DNA of 62,672 bases from Clostridiales bacterium (GCA_902363045.1 CABIYX010000018.1:7130-69801), one strand, 5' to 3'. Positions 52,038 to 61,216 are shown, numbered from the stretch's first letter. The notes: a model not told the origin generated them from the letters alone. Program-made: numbers and translations.

Positions 52038-54176
52038 TTAGATAAACAATCCCTTTCCGCTGTCCGCTTTCAGGCTCAAGCCGGTATATTCGGAATAGAG
52101 GTCTGGGCTGGAAAGAATCACCGAGCCGTCCTCCAACCGCTCCAGATCTCCGGCCTGGTCCAGTGCGTTGAAGTGCTGTTCATAGATGGAAACCCCGTAC
52201 TGTCCCAGTTGACGGTATAGGTTTCGACTGTGTTCTCCGCTCCGCAGCCGCTCGACCAGTTCGGCGCCTTCATCCTTGGGGATATAGACCGTGACGGTAG
52301 GGCTGTCGATCAGATGAAACCGCTCGGACACCGTGCGGAAGGGAAACAATTCAGACTGCATCAGAGGGAGAATCTGCTGCACATCCTGGGCTTCTGCTCC
52401 TTTCAAGTCCAGCAGTCTTGTAAAATAGGCGTGAACAGCCTCCGGAGAAGTAATATCTTCATAATGGGCCATAGCATCCCGGCCAGCTCCAACGGCAGCA
52501 GCAAAGAGGGGCGGTGTGCTGCCCTCGCCTTGGAACACGGTGACGATACTGCGTTCCAGAGGCCTCTTTCCTTCCCGGTTGCACCGTCCGGCGGCCTGGA
52601 GGATGGAATCCAGTCCGGCCTCCTCCCGGTAGACGGCGGGGAAGTCCACATCCACGCCGGCCTCGATCAGGGAAGTGGACACCACCCGGCAGGGAAGCCC
52701 CTTGTCCAGGCGGCGGCGGATCTCTTCCAGCTTGGCCCGGCGGTGAGCGGGATACATGAGGGTGGAGAGATGGAAACATCCCTCACCCTCCAGCCGCAGA
52801 AAGATCTCCTGGGCTGACTTTCGGGAGTTGACAATGCACAAGACCTGCTCCTGCTTTTGAAGCTGGGCAGCCAGCTCCTCATAGGTCAGCTTCCCCGCCT
52901 GCCGGAAGGTCACACGCTGGAATACATCCCACTGGAATTGCTCCGGCGGGCAGAGCTCCGTGACCGGGAGCTCCGGAGCAAATTCCCGGAAGATTGGGGT
53001 CAGCGCCGGCTGGGTCGCGGTGCATAAAACCGCGGAGACCCCGTAATGCTTGACCAGCTGGGCAATAGCCCAGATGCAGGGGCGCAGGGCGTGGAGAGGC
53101 AGCATCTGCGCTTCATCAAAGACAACGATGCTTTGCGCGATGTTGTGAATCTTTCGGCACTGGGAGGGGCGGCAGGAGTAAAGCGATTCAAAAAACTGCA
53201 CCGCCGTGGTGACGGTCACCGGCATATCCCAGGTCTCGGTGGCACGGGCCAGGCGGATGGACTCTGGACCGGCCTCCTGGTCCACGTCATAGAGTACGCC
53301 GGAGTGGTGTTCCAGCACACAGTCCGCCCCCAGGATCTCCCGGAACTTCTGGGCGGTCTGCTCGATGATGGAGGTGTAGGGGATCACATAGATGAGGCGG
53401 CGAAGCCCCTGGGCTTTTGCCTGGGCCAGAGCAAAGGCAAGAGAGGCCACGGTTTTACCGCCACCGGTTGGGACGGTCAGCGTGTAGAGACCGGGCGCAC
53501 AGCGCTCCCCCTCTTGGATACACCGCTCTAAAATCGAGCACCGCTGTGCATTCAGCTCTCCTTTGGGCGGAAACCATCCGGAGATGTAGTTCCGGAGCCA
53601 CTCCATTAAGAAGTCCACGGATCTGTTAGAAAATGCCGTGTGAGGGCCGTTCGCCATAAATTCTGCCGTATCGGAGTAGTCCGCATCCACCAGACAGGAA
53701 AAGAGCATACGGGTAAAGAACATACCTTCCATCTGTGGTTCCAGGTTATTGGGTCTAGGAGGAGCCGGTAGGGTAAGCTCGGACTGCCAGGCGGCATACT
53801 CCGGCAGCCTGCCCTGAAGCGCCCGGTTCATGCGGCCAAAAAAAGAACTGGAATCCGGATCGTCCGTTTGACCTCCGCCATCAGGGAGCCCGCCGTGATG
53901 TCCGGCGACCGCAAACGCCGCATAGGGCTGTCCGAGCCTAAAACATTCAAAGGCTCCGGCGGTGGCGTGGTCTACCTTCGGGCCGTGGTGTAAAAGCCGG
54001 TCTTGAAATTCATTGGAATACTTTCCTAAGTCGTGGGCCAGACCTGCCAGATCTCCCTGTTCCGCAGCATGGAATACTTGGGCAAAGGCGGTACATTTTT
54101 GAGCCGTTGCGCTTAAATGCTGGAGAACAGTCTGCTGTCTGCCGTCTTCTGCTGCATGAGCCAAATAAGATCCCAT
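52038..54176 (-). CDS. cas3: CRISPR-associated helicase/nuclease Cas3
   Basis: A 712-aa Cas3 that is recruited to R-loops made by Cascade and degrades target DNA. HD nuclease domain: LAGLAHDLGKYSNEFQDRL (H48-D49) and AVAGHHGGLPDG. Helicase: Walker A TVPTGGGKTVASLAFAL near residue 235, Walker B VVFDEAQML, motif VSTSLIEAGVDVDFP and QAAGRCNREGKR. All catalytic motifs are present, so interference should work. GAGGGAGGGC precedes the ATG. It is separated from cas5c by 325 bp holding the crRNA-like gene. Confidence 0.95.
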   Translation of the reverse strand: MGSYLAHAAEDGRQQTVLQHLSATAQKCTAFAQVFHAAEQGDLAGLAHDLGKYSNEFQDRLLHHGPKVDHATAGAFECFRLGQPYAAFAVAGHHGGLPDGGGQTDDPDSSSFFGRMNRALQGRLPEYAAWQSELTLPAPPRPNNLEPQMEGMFFTRMLFSCLVDADYSDTAEFMANGPHTAFSNRSVDFLMEWLRNYISGWFPPKGELNAQRCSILERCIQEGERCAPGLYTLTVPTGGGKTVASLAFALAQAKAQGLRRLIYVIPYTSIIEQTAQKFREILGADCVLEHHSGVLYDVDQEAGPESIRLARATETWDMPVTVTTAVQFFESLYSCRPSQCRKIHNIAQSIVVFDEAQMLPLHALRPCIWAIAQLVKHYGVSAVLCTATQPALTPIFREFAPELPVTELCPPEQFQWDVFQRVTFRQAGKLTYEELAAQLQKQEQVLCIVNSRKSAQEIFLRLEGEGCFHLSTLMYPAHRRAKLEEIRRRLDKGLPCRVVSTSLIEAGVDVDFPAVYREEAGLDSILQAAGRCNREGKRPLERSIVTVFQGEGSTPPLFAAAVGAGRDAMAHYEDITSPEAVHAYFTRLLDLKGAEAQDVQQILPLMQSELFPFRTVSERFHLIDSPTVTVYIPKDEGAELVERLRSGEHSRNLYRQLGQYGVSIYEQHFNALDQAGDLERLEDGSVILSSPDLYSEYTGLSLKADSGKGLFI

Positions 54177-54204
54177 GATAGAAAGCCCTCCCTCAAAAAT
54201 AAGT

Positions 54205-54233
54205 GGAAGGAAGAATGAATCTTCCTTCCACCA
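54205..54233 (-). promoter_or_regulatory. Hairpin with T-tract in the cas3 leader
   Basis: Twelve-bp stem GTGGAAGGAAGA/TCTTCCTTCCAC with loop ATGAA. On the minus strand it is followed by TTATTTTTG and then the cas3 ribosome binding site. A TATACT (54240-54235) lies just upstream of it on the minus strand. It looks like a start-proximal attenuator. Confidence 0.5.
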
Positions 54234-54240
54234 GTATACT

Positions 54241-54527
54241 GAATTCCCCCTAAAAATCCCAGTGATTCTTCATAAAAAGACAAGTTTGCTTTTGTCTCCC
54301 CTTTCCCAGGGACACCTGGGAAGTGATGGGACACACCCGTATGACTACCCAGGGGAGTGAAGCGCGCAGCCACAGCAGCCAACCCTTCCCGGGCCATACA
54401 AGTGTGTGAAAAAACGTCAAGGTCATCTTTCACATTTTATCAAACAGCTTTCGAGCACTTCTTTCACGGCTCAAACGTTCGACAGCTTGTCGAAACGTCT
54501 TCTTCAACAGGCTGTCCGATCATAGAC
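54241..54527. other. Gene-free stretch between cas3 and the duplicated segment
   Basis: Low-complexity intergenic DNA. It contains CCCAGGGACACCTGGG (near 54304-54319) and CGACAGCTTGTCG (near 54480-54492), both imperfect or short palindromes. No gene was recognised. Confidence 0.35.
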
Positions 54528-54554
54528 CCCCGGGAAATGGCCTGGCTCCGCCCT

Positions 54555-54974
54555 CTACTCCAGGTCCTGAAGGTCCATCCGCTTCATCTCCTCCCGGAGA
54601 TCCCGGCGGTTCTTATAGTGGAGCCAGATGCCGCCCAGCACCACGGTGGGGATATTGGCTACCAGGAAGACGCCCCCTGCCGCCGCCAGTTCCGTCCCGG
54701 AGAGGGCCTCCCAATGCTCTGCGTGGTGCTCCTCCACCACAGCGCCGTGTTCATCATGGACCACTTCCGACGCTCCCACCCGGGTGAAGGCGGCCATAGA
54801 CAGCAGGATCAGCAGGCTGGCCAGCAGGGTCAGTCCCGGCAGGATCAGGCCCAGCCAACAGCTCCTCCGTTTGCACAGCCACACCTGGAGGGCCACCACC
54901 AGGGCCACAGGCAGCAGAATGCCCAGCAGCATCAGCGGCAGGGCAGCCAGCCCGGCCAGCGAAGCCATAAGCAT
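54555..54974 (-). CDS. Small membrane protein, unknown function
   Basis: A 139-aa protein with three hydrophobic segments (about residues 4-32, 42-64 and 95-115) and a hydrophilic, acidic stretch between the second and third (VVHDEHGAVVEEHHAEHWEALSG), with a charged C-terminal tail RRDLREEMKRMD. It starts 4 bp after the DUF2089 gene stop and is co-transcribed with it. A decayed copy lies at 46884-47140. I do not recognise the family; being paired with a DUF2089 regulator suggests a membrane target of that regulator. Confidence 0.65.
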   Translation of the reverse strand: MLMASLAGLAALPLMLLGILLPVALVVALQVWLCKRRSCWLGLILPGLTLLASLLILLSMAAFTRVGASEVVHDEHGAVVEEHHAEHWEALSGTELAAAGGVFLVANIPTVVLGGIWLHYKNRRDLREEMKRMDLQDLE

Positions 54975-54978
54975 GGTA

Positions 54979-55275
54979 TCATTCTCCCTTCGTTTTTTTA
55001 TAGGCGGAGATCAGCACCTTGGCCGTGTCGAAGTCCAGCTTCTCGTTTACTGCCAGCCGCTTGATCAGACCAATATATGGGTCGGAGGCAGTGTCCTCGC
55101 TCAGGCGGATCTTCTGGATCAGCCGGTCCAGCCGCAGGCGCACAGTGGGATAAGTCACACCATAGACGCCCGCCACCTCCTTCAGGGAACCGGAAGCCAG
55201 CACGAAGCGCCGGATGAAGGCCACGTCCTCCTCCTCCAGTCCGGCCATCCACTCGGGGACCGTCTCAATGGGCAT
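54979..55275 (-). CDS. DUF2089-family putative regulator
   Basis: A 98-aa protein with the DUF2089 core: EEEDVAFIRRFVLASGSLKE, then GVYGVTYPTVRLRLDRLI, a helix-turn-helix of the sigma-70 region 4 type, and a C-terminal helix KLDFDTAKVLISAYKK. Such proteins are annotated as DNA-binding, but targets are rarely known. GAGGAGAG precedes the ATG. The pairing with a downstream membrane protein is common for this family. Confidence 0.8.
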   Translation of the reverse strand: MPIETVPEWMAGLEEEDVAFIRRFVLASGSLKEVAGVYGVTYPTVRLRLDRLIQKIRLSEDTASDPYIGLIKRLAVNEKLDFDTAKVLISAYKKTKGE

Positions 55276-55336
55276 CCTCTCTCCTCCTCTCTGTTCCTAC
55301 TATATCATTTAATTTTATTAAAGTCAATTTTTAATT

Positions 55337-55837
55337 TTATTTTTCATCTCTATTGAATAATCTTTTATTTTTCTTCGTGCCTTCAGACGCTGGCCGGGTC
55401 ATCACAAAGTTGGCCAGCAGGACCCCTCTGCGTTCCACCTGCTGTTCCCGCACGACCTGGTATCCCCGGCTCTGGAAGAAGGTCCGTGCGGTCTTTGACG
55501 CGTGGACCGTAAACTCCGGGGCGGAGCAGCGGCCCTCCAGCGCGGCGCACAGGGCGGAGGCGATCCCCCGGCCCTGGGCCTCCCTGTGCACGAACAGACG
55601 GTCCAGATAGCCCTCCGCTGTCATATCCCCAAAGCCTAGGATCCGTCCCTCCTCCTCCGCCACCAGGGTATCATGGGCGCTCAGAGAGCGGGCCCAGGCT
55701 TTCAGATCCGGACGTCCGTCCGCCCAGGCGTCCAGCTGTTCCGGTGTATACTCCCCGGCGCAGACAGAGTGGACCGTATCATAGAACAGCCGCGTCAACT
55801 CCGGGCAGTCGGAGGCGCGGTACTCTCTCAGCTTCAA
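55337..55837 (-). CDS. GNAT-family N-acetyltransferase
   Basis: A 166-aa acetyltransferase of the GNAT fold. The acetyl-CoA loop is visible as LFVHREAQGRGIASALCAALE, with the preceding strand ILGFGDMTAEGYLDRLFV and the C-terminal ARTFFQSRGYQVVREQQVE. The layout is close to ElaA/YafP-type GNATs. TTG at 55837 has AGGAG 7 bp upstream and gives a family-like start (MKLREYRASDCPELTRL); upstream ATGs lack a ribosome binding site. Substrate unknown. Confidence 0.82.
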   Translation of the reverse strand: MKLREYRASDCPELTRLFYDTVHSVCAGEYTPEQLDAWADGRPDLKAWARSLSAHDTLVAEEEGRILGFGDMTAEGYLDRLFVHREAQGRGIASALCAALEGRCSAPEFTVHASKTARTFFQSRGYQVVREQQVERRGVLLANFVMTRPASEGTKKNKRLFNRDEK

Positions 55838-55932
55838 ATGGGATCTCCTCTTTTTCGTCATCAAACACAACGCCCCGGAACTCGTCAGAGCCCCGGGGCG
55901 TTTGCAGTCTTTCCTTGCGTAAACCTGTGTAC

Positions 55933-56826
55933 TCAGGCCTTGGACAGGACCGGGTTCACACCGATCTTCTTGCCCTCATCATAGACATAAAAGCCGGCGC
56001 CGGACTTGCGGCCCAGGTAACCGGCGGACACCATCTTGCGCAGCAGATGGGCGGGCCGGTATTTGGTGTCGCCCAGATCCAGATAGAAGGTCTCCATGAC
56101 CTCCAGCAGGATGTCCAGGCCGATCATGTCAGCCAGAGCCAGGGGGCCCATGGGGTGGTTACAGCCCCGCATCATGCCCTCGTCCACGTCCTCTACGGTG
56201 CCGATGTCCTCATCCAGGACCTGAACGGCCTCGTTCAGCATGGGTAGCAGCATACGGTTGACAATGAAGCCGGGCTTATCCTTGGCCAGAATGGTGCGCT
56301 TACCCATGCTCTTGCCCAGCTCGTCCACGATGTCGATGGTCTCCTTGGAGGTGCGCAGGCCGTAGACGATCTCCACCAGACTCATCACAGGCACGGGAGA
56401 GAAGAAGTGCATACCCACGACCTTCTCAGGACGGCTGGTGGCGGCGGCCAGGCTGGTCATGGAGATGGAGGAGGTGTTGGAGGCGAAGATGGTGCGGCTG
56501 TCACAGATTTTGTCCAGCTGCTGGAAGATAGACTGCTTGGCCTCCAGGTTCTCGTAGATGGCCTCGATGACCATATCCACATTGGACGCCACATGGACGC
56601 TGACAGAGGTGGTCAGGCGGCCCATGCAGGCCTCCTTCTCCTCCGCGGTCATGCGGCCCTTCTCCACCAGACGGTCCAGACGCTTGCTGATGCCGGCCTG
56701 CCCCCGCTCAAGGGCGGCCTTGCTCTGGTCGTTCAGAATGACCTCATAGCCAGCCTGGATGGCAGTCTGCGCGATACCGCTGCCCATCAGACCAGAACCG
56801 ACGACAAAAATTTTGTGGATTTCCAT
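55933..56826 (-). CDS. 3-hydroxyacyl-CoA dehydrogenase, second paralogue
   Basis: A 297-aa NAD(P)-dependent dehydrogenase of the same family as hbd at 8315-9154. Motifs: FVVGSGLMGSGIAQTA, GMHFFSPVPVMSLVEI and [16 protein letters not shown]. It differs clearly from the first copy, so it is a paralogue rather than a recent duplicate. ATG 56826 follows AAGGAGATCAAA. It stands alone without crotonase, thiolase or bcd. It may act on other 3-hydroxyacyl-CoAs or as a second butyrate enzyme. Confidence 0.88.
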   Translation of the reverse strand: MEIHKIFVVGSGLMGSGIAQTAIQAGYEVILNDQSKAALERGQAGISKRLDRLVEKGRMTAEEKEACMGRLTTSVSVHVASNVDMVIEAIYENLEAKQSIFQQLDKICDSRTIFASNTSSISMTSLAAATSRPEKVVGMHFFSPVPVMSLVEIVYGLRTSKETIDIVDELGKSMGKRTILAKDKPGFIVNRMLLPMLNEAVQVLDEDIGTVEDVDEGMMRGCNHPMGPLALADMIGLDILLEVMETFYLDLGDTKYRPAHLLRKMVSAGYLGRKSGAGFYVYDEGKKIGVNPVLSKA

Positions 56827-57100
56827 TTTGATCTCCTTCTTTTCATCCATAATGGGGATGCGCGGGCGCTTGACCCGGGGCCGGCCTCGGCGGAAACCGG
56901 TGCGCTTCCTCTCTGTGCAGAGCGCTTCTCCCACTCTGCTGTGGGTATCTTATCACAAGGTGGATTCCTTTGTCTAGGGAAAACTAAAATCCGGGAGCAG
57001 ATTTTTTGGGGGTCCAAGCATATGGTAAGATTTTTCCAGTATGCACAGCAAAATAGCGAACGGCGGCCCAGCTGGCCACCGCATCCGGAGCGCTTCAGGC

Positions 57101-58528
57101 TCACTGCTCCTCTGTCACAGGGTGCTCCCCTTCCGCCTCCTTGCGGGAGTCGGCCCGCACCAGAGCGAACGCTTTTTTCCGTGCATAGAGGAAAAACAGA
57201 ATGTGGACTGCGCCGGTCACGATCCAGGAGATGGGATAAGAGATGTACAGGTTCTCCGGCGTGCGGTACATCTGGAAAATAGTGAAGATCCATACGACCC
57301 GAAGGCCGCAGGCGCCGATGAGAGAGACGATCATGGGCCCAATGGAGTAACCCAGGCCCCGCAGGCTGCCAACCATGGTATCCATGATGCCGCACAGGGC
57401 ATAGGGCCGGGCCACATAGCCCAGGCGGATGATCCCCTGCCGAATCACATCCTCCTCTCCGGGGGCGTAAATGCTCACCAGCGGATGTCCAAAGTAATAG
57501 ACCAAATTGCCCAGCAGCAGTCCGGTCACAATCACAAAGCCCTGGCAGTACAGCAGGGTCTTATCCACCCGGCGGCACTCCCCTGCCCCGTAGTTCTGAC
57601 CGGTGAAGGTCAGGTTGGTCTGATAGAAGGCATTCATGGCCTGATAGACAAAGTTCTCAATGTTGCCGGCAGCTGCAGAGCCAGCCACCACGGTAGAGCC
57701 GAAGGAGTTGATGGAGGACTGGATCAGCACGTTAGACAAAGAGAACACAATGCCCTGGAAGCCGGCGGGCAGGCCGATCTCCAGGATCTGTCCCAAAATA
57801 TGCCGGTCCAGCTTCATCGCCTTCAAATTCAGGCGCAGAGGACCGTCCTCCTTGGTCAGGCAGAGGATGACCAGCCCTGCGGACACATACTGGGAGATGG
57901 TGGTGGCCAGGGCGACCCCCGCTACATCCATATTCAGCAGAATGACCGAAATCAGGTTCAAAATGACGTTGACCACGCCCGCGATGATCAGGAAATACAG
58001 GGGGCGCTTGGTGTCCCCCTGGGCCCGCAGGATGGCGGCCCCGAAGTTATATGCCATGGTGGCAGGCATTCCCAAAAAATAGATCCGCAGATAGATGGCC
58101 GACTTGTCGATCACATCAGCGGGAGAAGACATCCACACCAGAAGCTGCCGGGCGGCAAAGAAGCCGAACACCGCCAGGATTGCGCCGCTGACCAGGGCCA
58201 TCAGAATGGAGGTGTGGACCGCGCGGCCCACCATGTCGTGCCGCTTCCCTCCCAGATTCCGGGCCACCACCACATTGGAGCCCACGGAGAGCCCCACAAA
58301 CAGGGCCACCAGCAGGTTGATCAGGGAGGTGGTGGAGCCCACCGCCGCCAGGGATTCCTTCCCGGCAAACCGCCCCACCACAATGACATCAGCAGCGTTA
58401 AACAACAGTTGTAGCATACTGGAGGCCATCAGGGGGATAGCAAACAGCAGGATCTTATCCGCCAGAGAGCCGTGACACATATCCAGCTGGTGGCGCTTTT
58501 TGGTACGGATCATATCAGATCGTTCCAT
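57101..58528 (-). CDS. MATE-family efflux transporter, second copy
   Basis: A 475-aa MATE exporter with twelve helices. The N-terminal block LLFAIPLMASSMLQLLFNAADVIVVGRFAG is typical (key part LMASSMLQLLFNAADVIVVG), as is the central GLPAGFQGIVFSLSNVLIQ. It differs strongly from the MATE protein at 42821-44200. Start 58528 sits next to GAGAAAGGATGG; an ATG five codons later is possible. Substrate unknown. Confidence 0.88.
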   Translation of the reverse strand: MERSDMIRTKKRHQLDMCHGSLADKILLFAIPLMASSMLQLLFNAADVIVVGRFAGKESLAAVGSTTSLINLLVALFVGLSVGSNVVVARNLGGKRHDMVGRAVHTSILMALVSGAILAVFGFFAARQLLVWMSSPADVIDKSAIYLRIYFLGMPATMAYNFGAAILRAQGDTKRPLYFLIIAGVVNVILNLISVILLNMDVAGVALATTISQYVSAGLVILCLTKEDGPLRLNLKAMKLDRHILGQILEIGLPAGFQGIVFSLSNVLIQSSINSFGSTVVAGSAAAGNIENFVYQAMNAFYQTNLTFTGQNYGAGECRRVDKTLLYCQGFVIVTGLLLGNLVYYFGHPLVSIYAPGEEDVIRQGIIRLGYVARPYALCGIMDTMVGSLRGLGYSIGPMIVSLIGACGLRVVWIFTIFQMYRTPENLYISYPISWIVTGAVHILFFLYARKKAFALVRADSRKEAEGEHPVTEEQ

Positions 58529-58675
58529 CCTTTCTCACCGGATCCGGGCCAGGCGCGCTGAACTGGAGTCCGCCTGTCGGACCGCCGAAAAATTTTACAG
58601 ATTATTAACTTAATACATTTACTAAGATACAACAGAACCAAAGAATTATCAATCCACAAAATCACAGAAGAACAG

Positions 58676-58711
58676 CAAAAAAGAGGCGGGAATGAGGTCA
58701 TCATTCCCGCC
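58676..58711 (-). terminator. Terminator of the antiporter gene
   Basis: Stem GGCGGGAATGA/TCATTCCCGCC (58685-58695/58701-58711); the minus strand continues TCTTTTTTG. Confidence 0.85.
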
Positions 58712-58715
58712 CCCG

Positions 58716-60323
58716 TCAGGCGGACGCCGCTGTATTGGACTGGGCCGCCACCAGGACATCCCCAGCCTCCAGACGGGTGCTCCCGTCCGGAATAATGGTA
58801 TCCAGCCCCCGTTTGATCATCACGATCAGGCAGTTTCGGGGCACCGAGATCTCGCTGAGTGAGCGCCCGCACCACTTGTGGCTCCGCTCCACCACCACCT
58901 CCTGAAGAGAGAGGTTCTCCCGGTCCTCAAAGGCCCTCGCCGCCATCACCAGCAGGTCGCCGGTCTGTAAAACCGTCCCGCCGTGCGGCACAATGGTGTC
59001 CTGTCCCCGGGCGATCATCACCACCAGCAGATCCGGCGGGATGGGCAGCTCCCGCAGGGTCCCACCGCTCCAGGGGTGTCCCGGACCCAGGTGGACCTTG
59101 ATGAAGTCAATGTCGCTCTCCTCCTGGTAATCGTTGAAGGTCTTGCTCACGTCACCCGCCTGATCGATCATGGCCAGCCGCTCCGCCACCCGGGGCAGCA
59201 GGGTGCCCTGAATGGAGATGGACAGCAGGACAATGCAGAACACCAGGTTGAACAGGTCGTATCTCATCTCCACACCGCCCAGCACCGCCATAATAGCGAA
59301 CACGATGGAGGCCACGCCCCGCAGTCCGGCCCAGGATACCACCCCCACCTGGCCCAGGGACGGGCTGAAGGGCAGCAGCAGCAGGGCGGCCACCAGCGGC
59401 CGGCCCACCAGGGTGAGGAAGGCCATCACGGCCAGGGCGGGCAGCAAGACGGAGGGCAGCTCCACCGGCGTCACCAGCAGGCCCAGCAGGAAGAAGATGA
59501 GCACCTGAGCCACATCGGTGACCACATCAAAGAAGTGGACCAGATAGCGCTTCTGGGGCAGCTTGGTATTGCCCATCCAGATGCCGCAGAGGTAGGCGCT
59601 GAGATACCCGTTTCCGCCCAGGGCGGTGGGCAGGGCATAGGACAGGATGACCACAGAAAAGATGAAGATGGTCTGGCTCTGTCCCGATGGGAAGGCCCCC
59701 CGCTTCAGGGCCCAGATGGCCAGCTTGCCCAGCAGCAGACCGCACAGGATCCCCACCGCCAGCTGTTGGAGCAGAAGCAGCGGGACCACGATCTCCTCCC
59801 CGGACATAAGCCCCACTGCCACCGTGGTCAGCATATAGGAGATGGGGTCGTTGGAGCCCGATTCGATCTCCAGCAGAGAGTCAGTATGCTCCTTCAGCGC
59901 CAGCTTTTTCGACCGCAGGATATTGAACACTGAGGCCGCATCTGTGGAAGAGATGACCGAGCCGATGAGAAAGCTCTCCAGCCAGGGCAGCTCCAGCGCC
60001 CAGTGGGCGAAGGCAGCCACCAGCGCCGCCGTCCCCGCCACCCCCAAAGTGGAGAGGACCACTGACTGGACCGCCACCGGCCGGGCGGCAGACAGGTTGG
60101 TCCCGAAGCCGCCGTAAAACATGATGAAAATGAGACTGACCGAACAGATCAGATTGACGGTATAGTAGTCGTTAAAATGGATGCGCAGCAGTCCGTTTTC
60201 TCCAAAGCACATTCCCAACGCGATAAAGATCAGCAGGGACGGGACCGCCAGGCGGTCCAAAAAACGGCCCATCAGGGTACACAGGGCGATCACGCAGCCG
60301 ATCAGCAGCAGGGCCTCCGTCAT
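58716..60323 (-). CDS. K+/H+ antiporter, CPA1 family, with TrkA-C (RCK_C) domains
   Basis: A 535-aa protein: about twelve helices (CPA transporter, residues about 1-385) followed by two cytoplasmic TrkA-C-like domains (about 400-535). GSVISSTDAASVFNIL is the CPA1 ion-binding region, and WAGLRGVASIVFAIMAVLGG and YLSAYLCGIWMGN are further CvrA/NhaP2-type features. The C-terminal domains (RELPIPPDLLVVMIARGQD and SEISVPRNCLIVMIKRG) bind c-di-AMP in related proteins. Next to darA, this suggests potassium control by c-di-AMP. ATG 60323 lies 12 bp after GGAGG. Confidence 0.88.
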   Translation of the reverse strand: MTEALLLIGCVIALCTLMGRFLDRLAVPSLLIFIALGMCFGENGLLRIHFNDYYTVNLICSVSLIFIMFYGGFGTNLSAARPVAVQSVVLSTLGVAGTAALVAAFAHWALELPWLESFLIGSVISSTDAASVFNILRSKKLALKEHTDSLLEIESGSNDPISYMLTTVAVGLMSGEEIVVPLLLLQQLAVGILCGLLLGKLAIWALKRGAFPSGQSQTIFIFSVVILSYALPTALGGNGYLSAYLCGIWMGNTKLPQKRYLVHFFDVVTDVAQVLIFFLLGLLVTPVELPSVLLPALAVMAFLTLVGRPLVAALLLLPFSPSLGQVGVVSWAGLRGVASIVFAIMAVLGGVEMRYDLFNLVFCIVLLSISIQGTLLPRVAERLAMIDQAGDVSKTFNDYQEESDIDFIKVHLGPGHPWSGGTLRELPIPPDLLVVMIARGQDTIVPHGGTVLQTGDLLVMAARAFEDRENLSLQEVVVERSHKWCGRSLSEISVPRNCLIVMIKRGLDTIIPDGSTRLEAGDVLVAAQSNTAASA

Positions 60324-60390
60324 AGTACAGTAAAACCTCCAGACAAGCGCCGCTCCGGACAGGCCGGGAGCGGACTGGGATATTGTCTCC

Positions 60391-60399
60391 ATTATAACA
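60391..60399 (-). promoter_or_regulatory. Extended -10 promoter of the antiporter gene
   Basis: Minus strand TGTTATAAT (extended -10, TGn-TATAAT) about 65 bp before the start codon; no good -35. Confidence 0.5.
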
Positions 60400-60476
60400 C
60401 GGGACGGAGGTCCTTTTCCTTAAAAAAAGACGGGCAGGAGGTAAAGACTTCGTTAAGATTTTCACAGCACCCTGTT

Positions 60477-60516
60477 CAAAAATGCGCCCTGCCGGCTCAA
60501 AGGGCCGGCAGGGCGC
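60477..60516 (-). terminator. Terminator of darA
   Basis: Thirteen-bp stem GCGCCCTGCCGGC/GCCGGCAGGGCGC (60484-60496/60504-60516); the minus strand continues ATTTTTGAAC. Confidence 0.75.
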
Positions 60517-60577
60517 GAAAGGCCAAGGCCGCCGAAAAAGCTTTTTTGACAAGCTGGCGCAAATGGACGGCTTCGGC

Positions 60578-60940
60578 TTACAGCTTCTCCAGCCGCTCCA
60601 GATCCATGATAAAAACCGTCACGCCGCCCAGCTCCACATTCACCGGCACGGAGGGCATGGCCACGGCATACTGGCTCCCGGTGGGCATGGTCACATTGGA
60701 GTAAATGGTCTGCTTCCGCTTTCCGGCACACTGCTTCAAAATAGACAGCGCCTCATCAAGGCGGGACTCCTCCACGCCCAGCATGATGGTGATGTTCTTC
60801 TTTTTCCAGAACCCGCCGGTAGAACTGAGCATAGTAACAAAAAATCCGTTCTGGTTCAGCTCGCCCACCGTGGTGTCATAGTCGTCCTCCTGCACCACGG
60901 CCAGAATCAGCTTGTTGTGTACGTTGGCAGCTTCCATCAT
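60578..60940 (-). CDS. darA: Cyclic-di-AMP receptor DarA (PII-like)
   Basis: A 120-aa PII-like protein (PstA/DarA family) that binds c-di-AMP. Family signatures are NKLILAVVQEDDYDTTVGEL at the N terminus, GFFVTMLSSTGGFWKKKN (the B-loop region) and TIMLGVEESRLDEALSILK. The length is slightly above that of B. subtilis DarA. The gene has its own terminator and lies upstream of the antiporter on the same strand, so both probably belong to c-di-AMP/K+ homeostasis. Confidence 0.92.
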   Translation of the reverse strand: MMEAANVHNKLILAVVQEDDYDTTVGELNQNGFFVTMLSSTGGFWKKKNITIMLGVEESRLDEALSILKQCAGKRKQTIYSNVTMPTGSQYAVAMPSVPVNVELGGVTVFIMDLERLEKL

Positions 60941-61142
60941 TCAACCCTCACTTGCTTCCGGACCGCCCGCGCAGCCAGGGAGGCAGCAGTCCTGATTTGC
61001 TTTATCATACAACATTTTCAAGAGAAAGGGAAGTCATAAACGCGCGGTCACACAAATTTTTTCCCCTCCCCTCCGCCGGTAGCTGTTGACGTCTCTTTCC
61101 AGGGGTATTACTATTGAGGTGCAGCCCCCAGGTCTGTCCCCT

Positions 61143-61170
61143 GTAACCTTTTTCTCTCCCGCCCCGTCTA
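61143..61170 (+). promoter_or_regulatory. ECF-type promoter, probable autoregulation
   Basis: GTAACC (61143-61148), a 16-bp spacer and CGTCTA (61165-61170). It resembles ECF -35/-10 motifs (AAC/CGT type) and lies 46 bp before the sigma factor start. Confidence 0.55.
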
Positions 61171-61216
61171 AACAGACAGATCGGCCGATCGACCCCAGAA
61201 AGGAGCACACCCATCC

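Noticed and set aside
54357..55064. 235-codon plus-strand frame right of cas3
   Set aside because: It overlaps the membrane protein and DUF2089 genes in antisense and has no family features.
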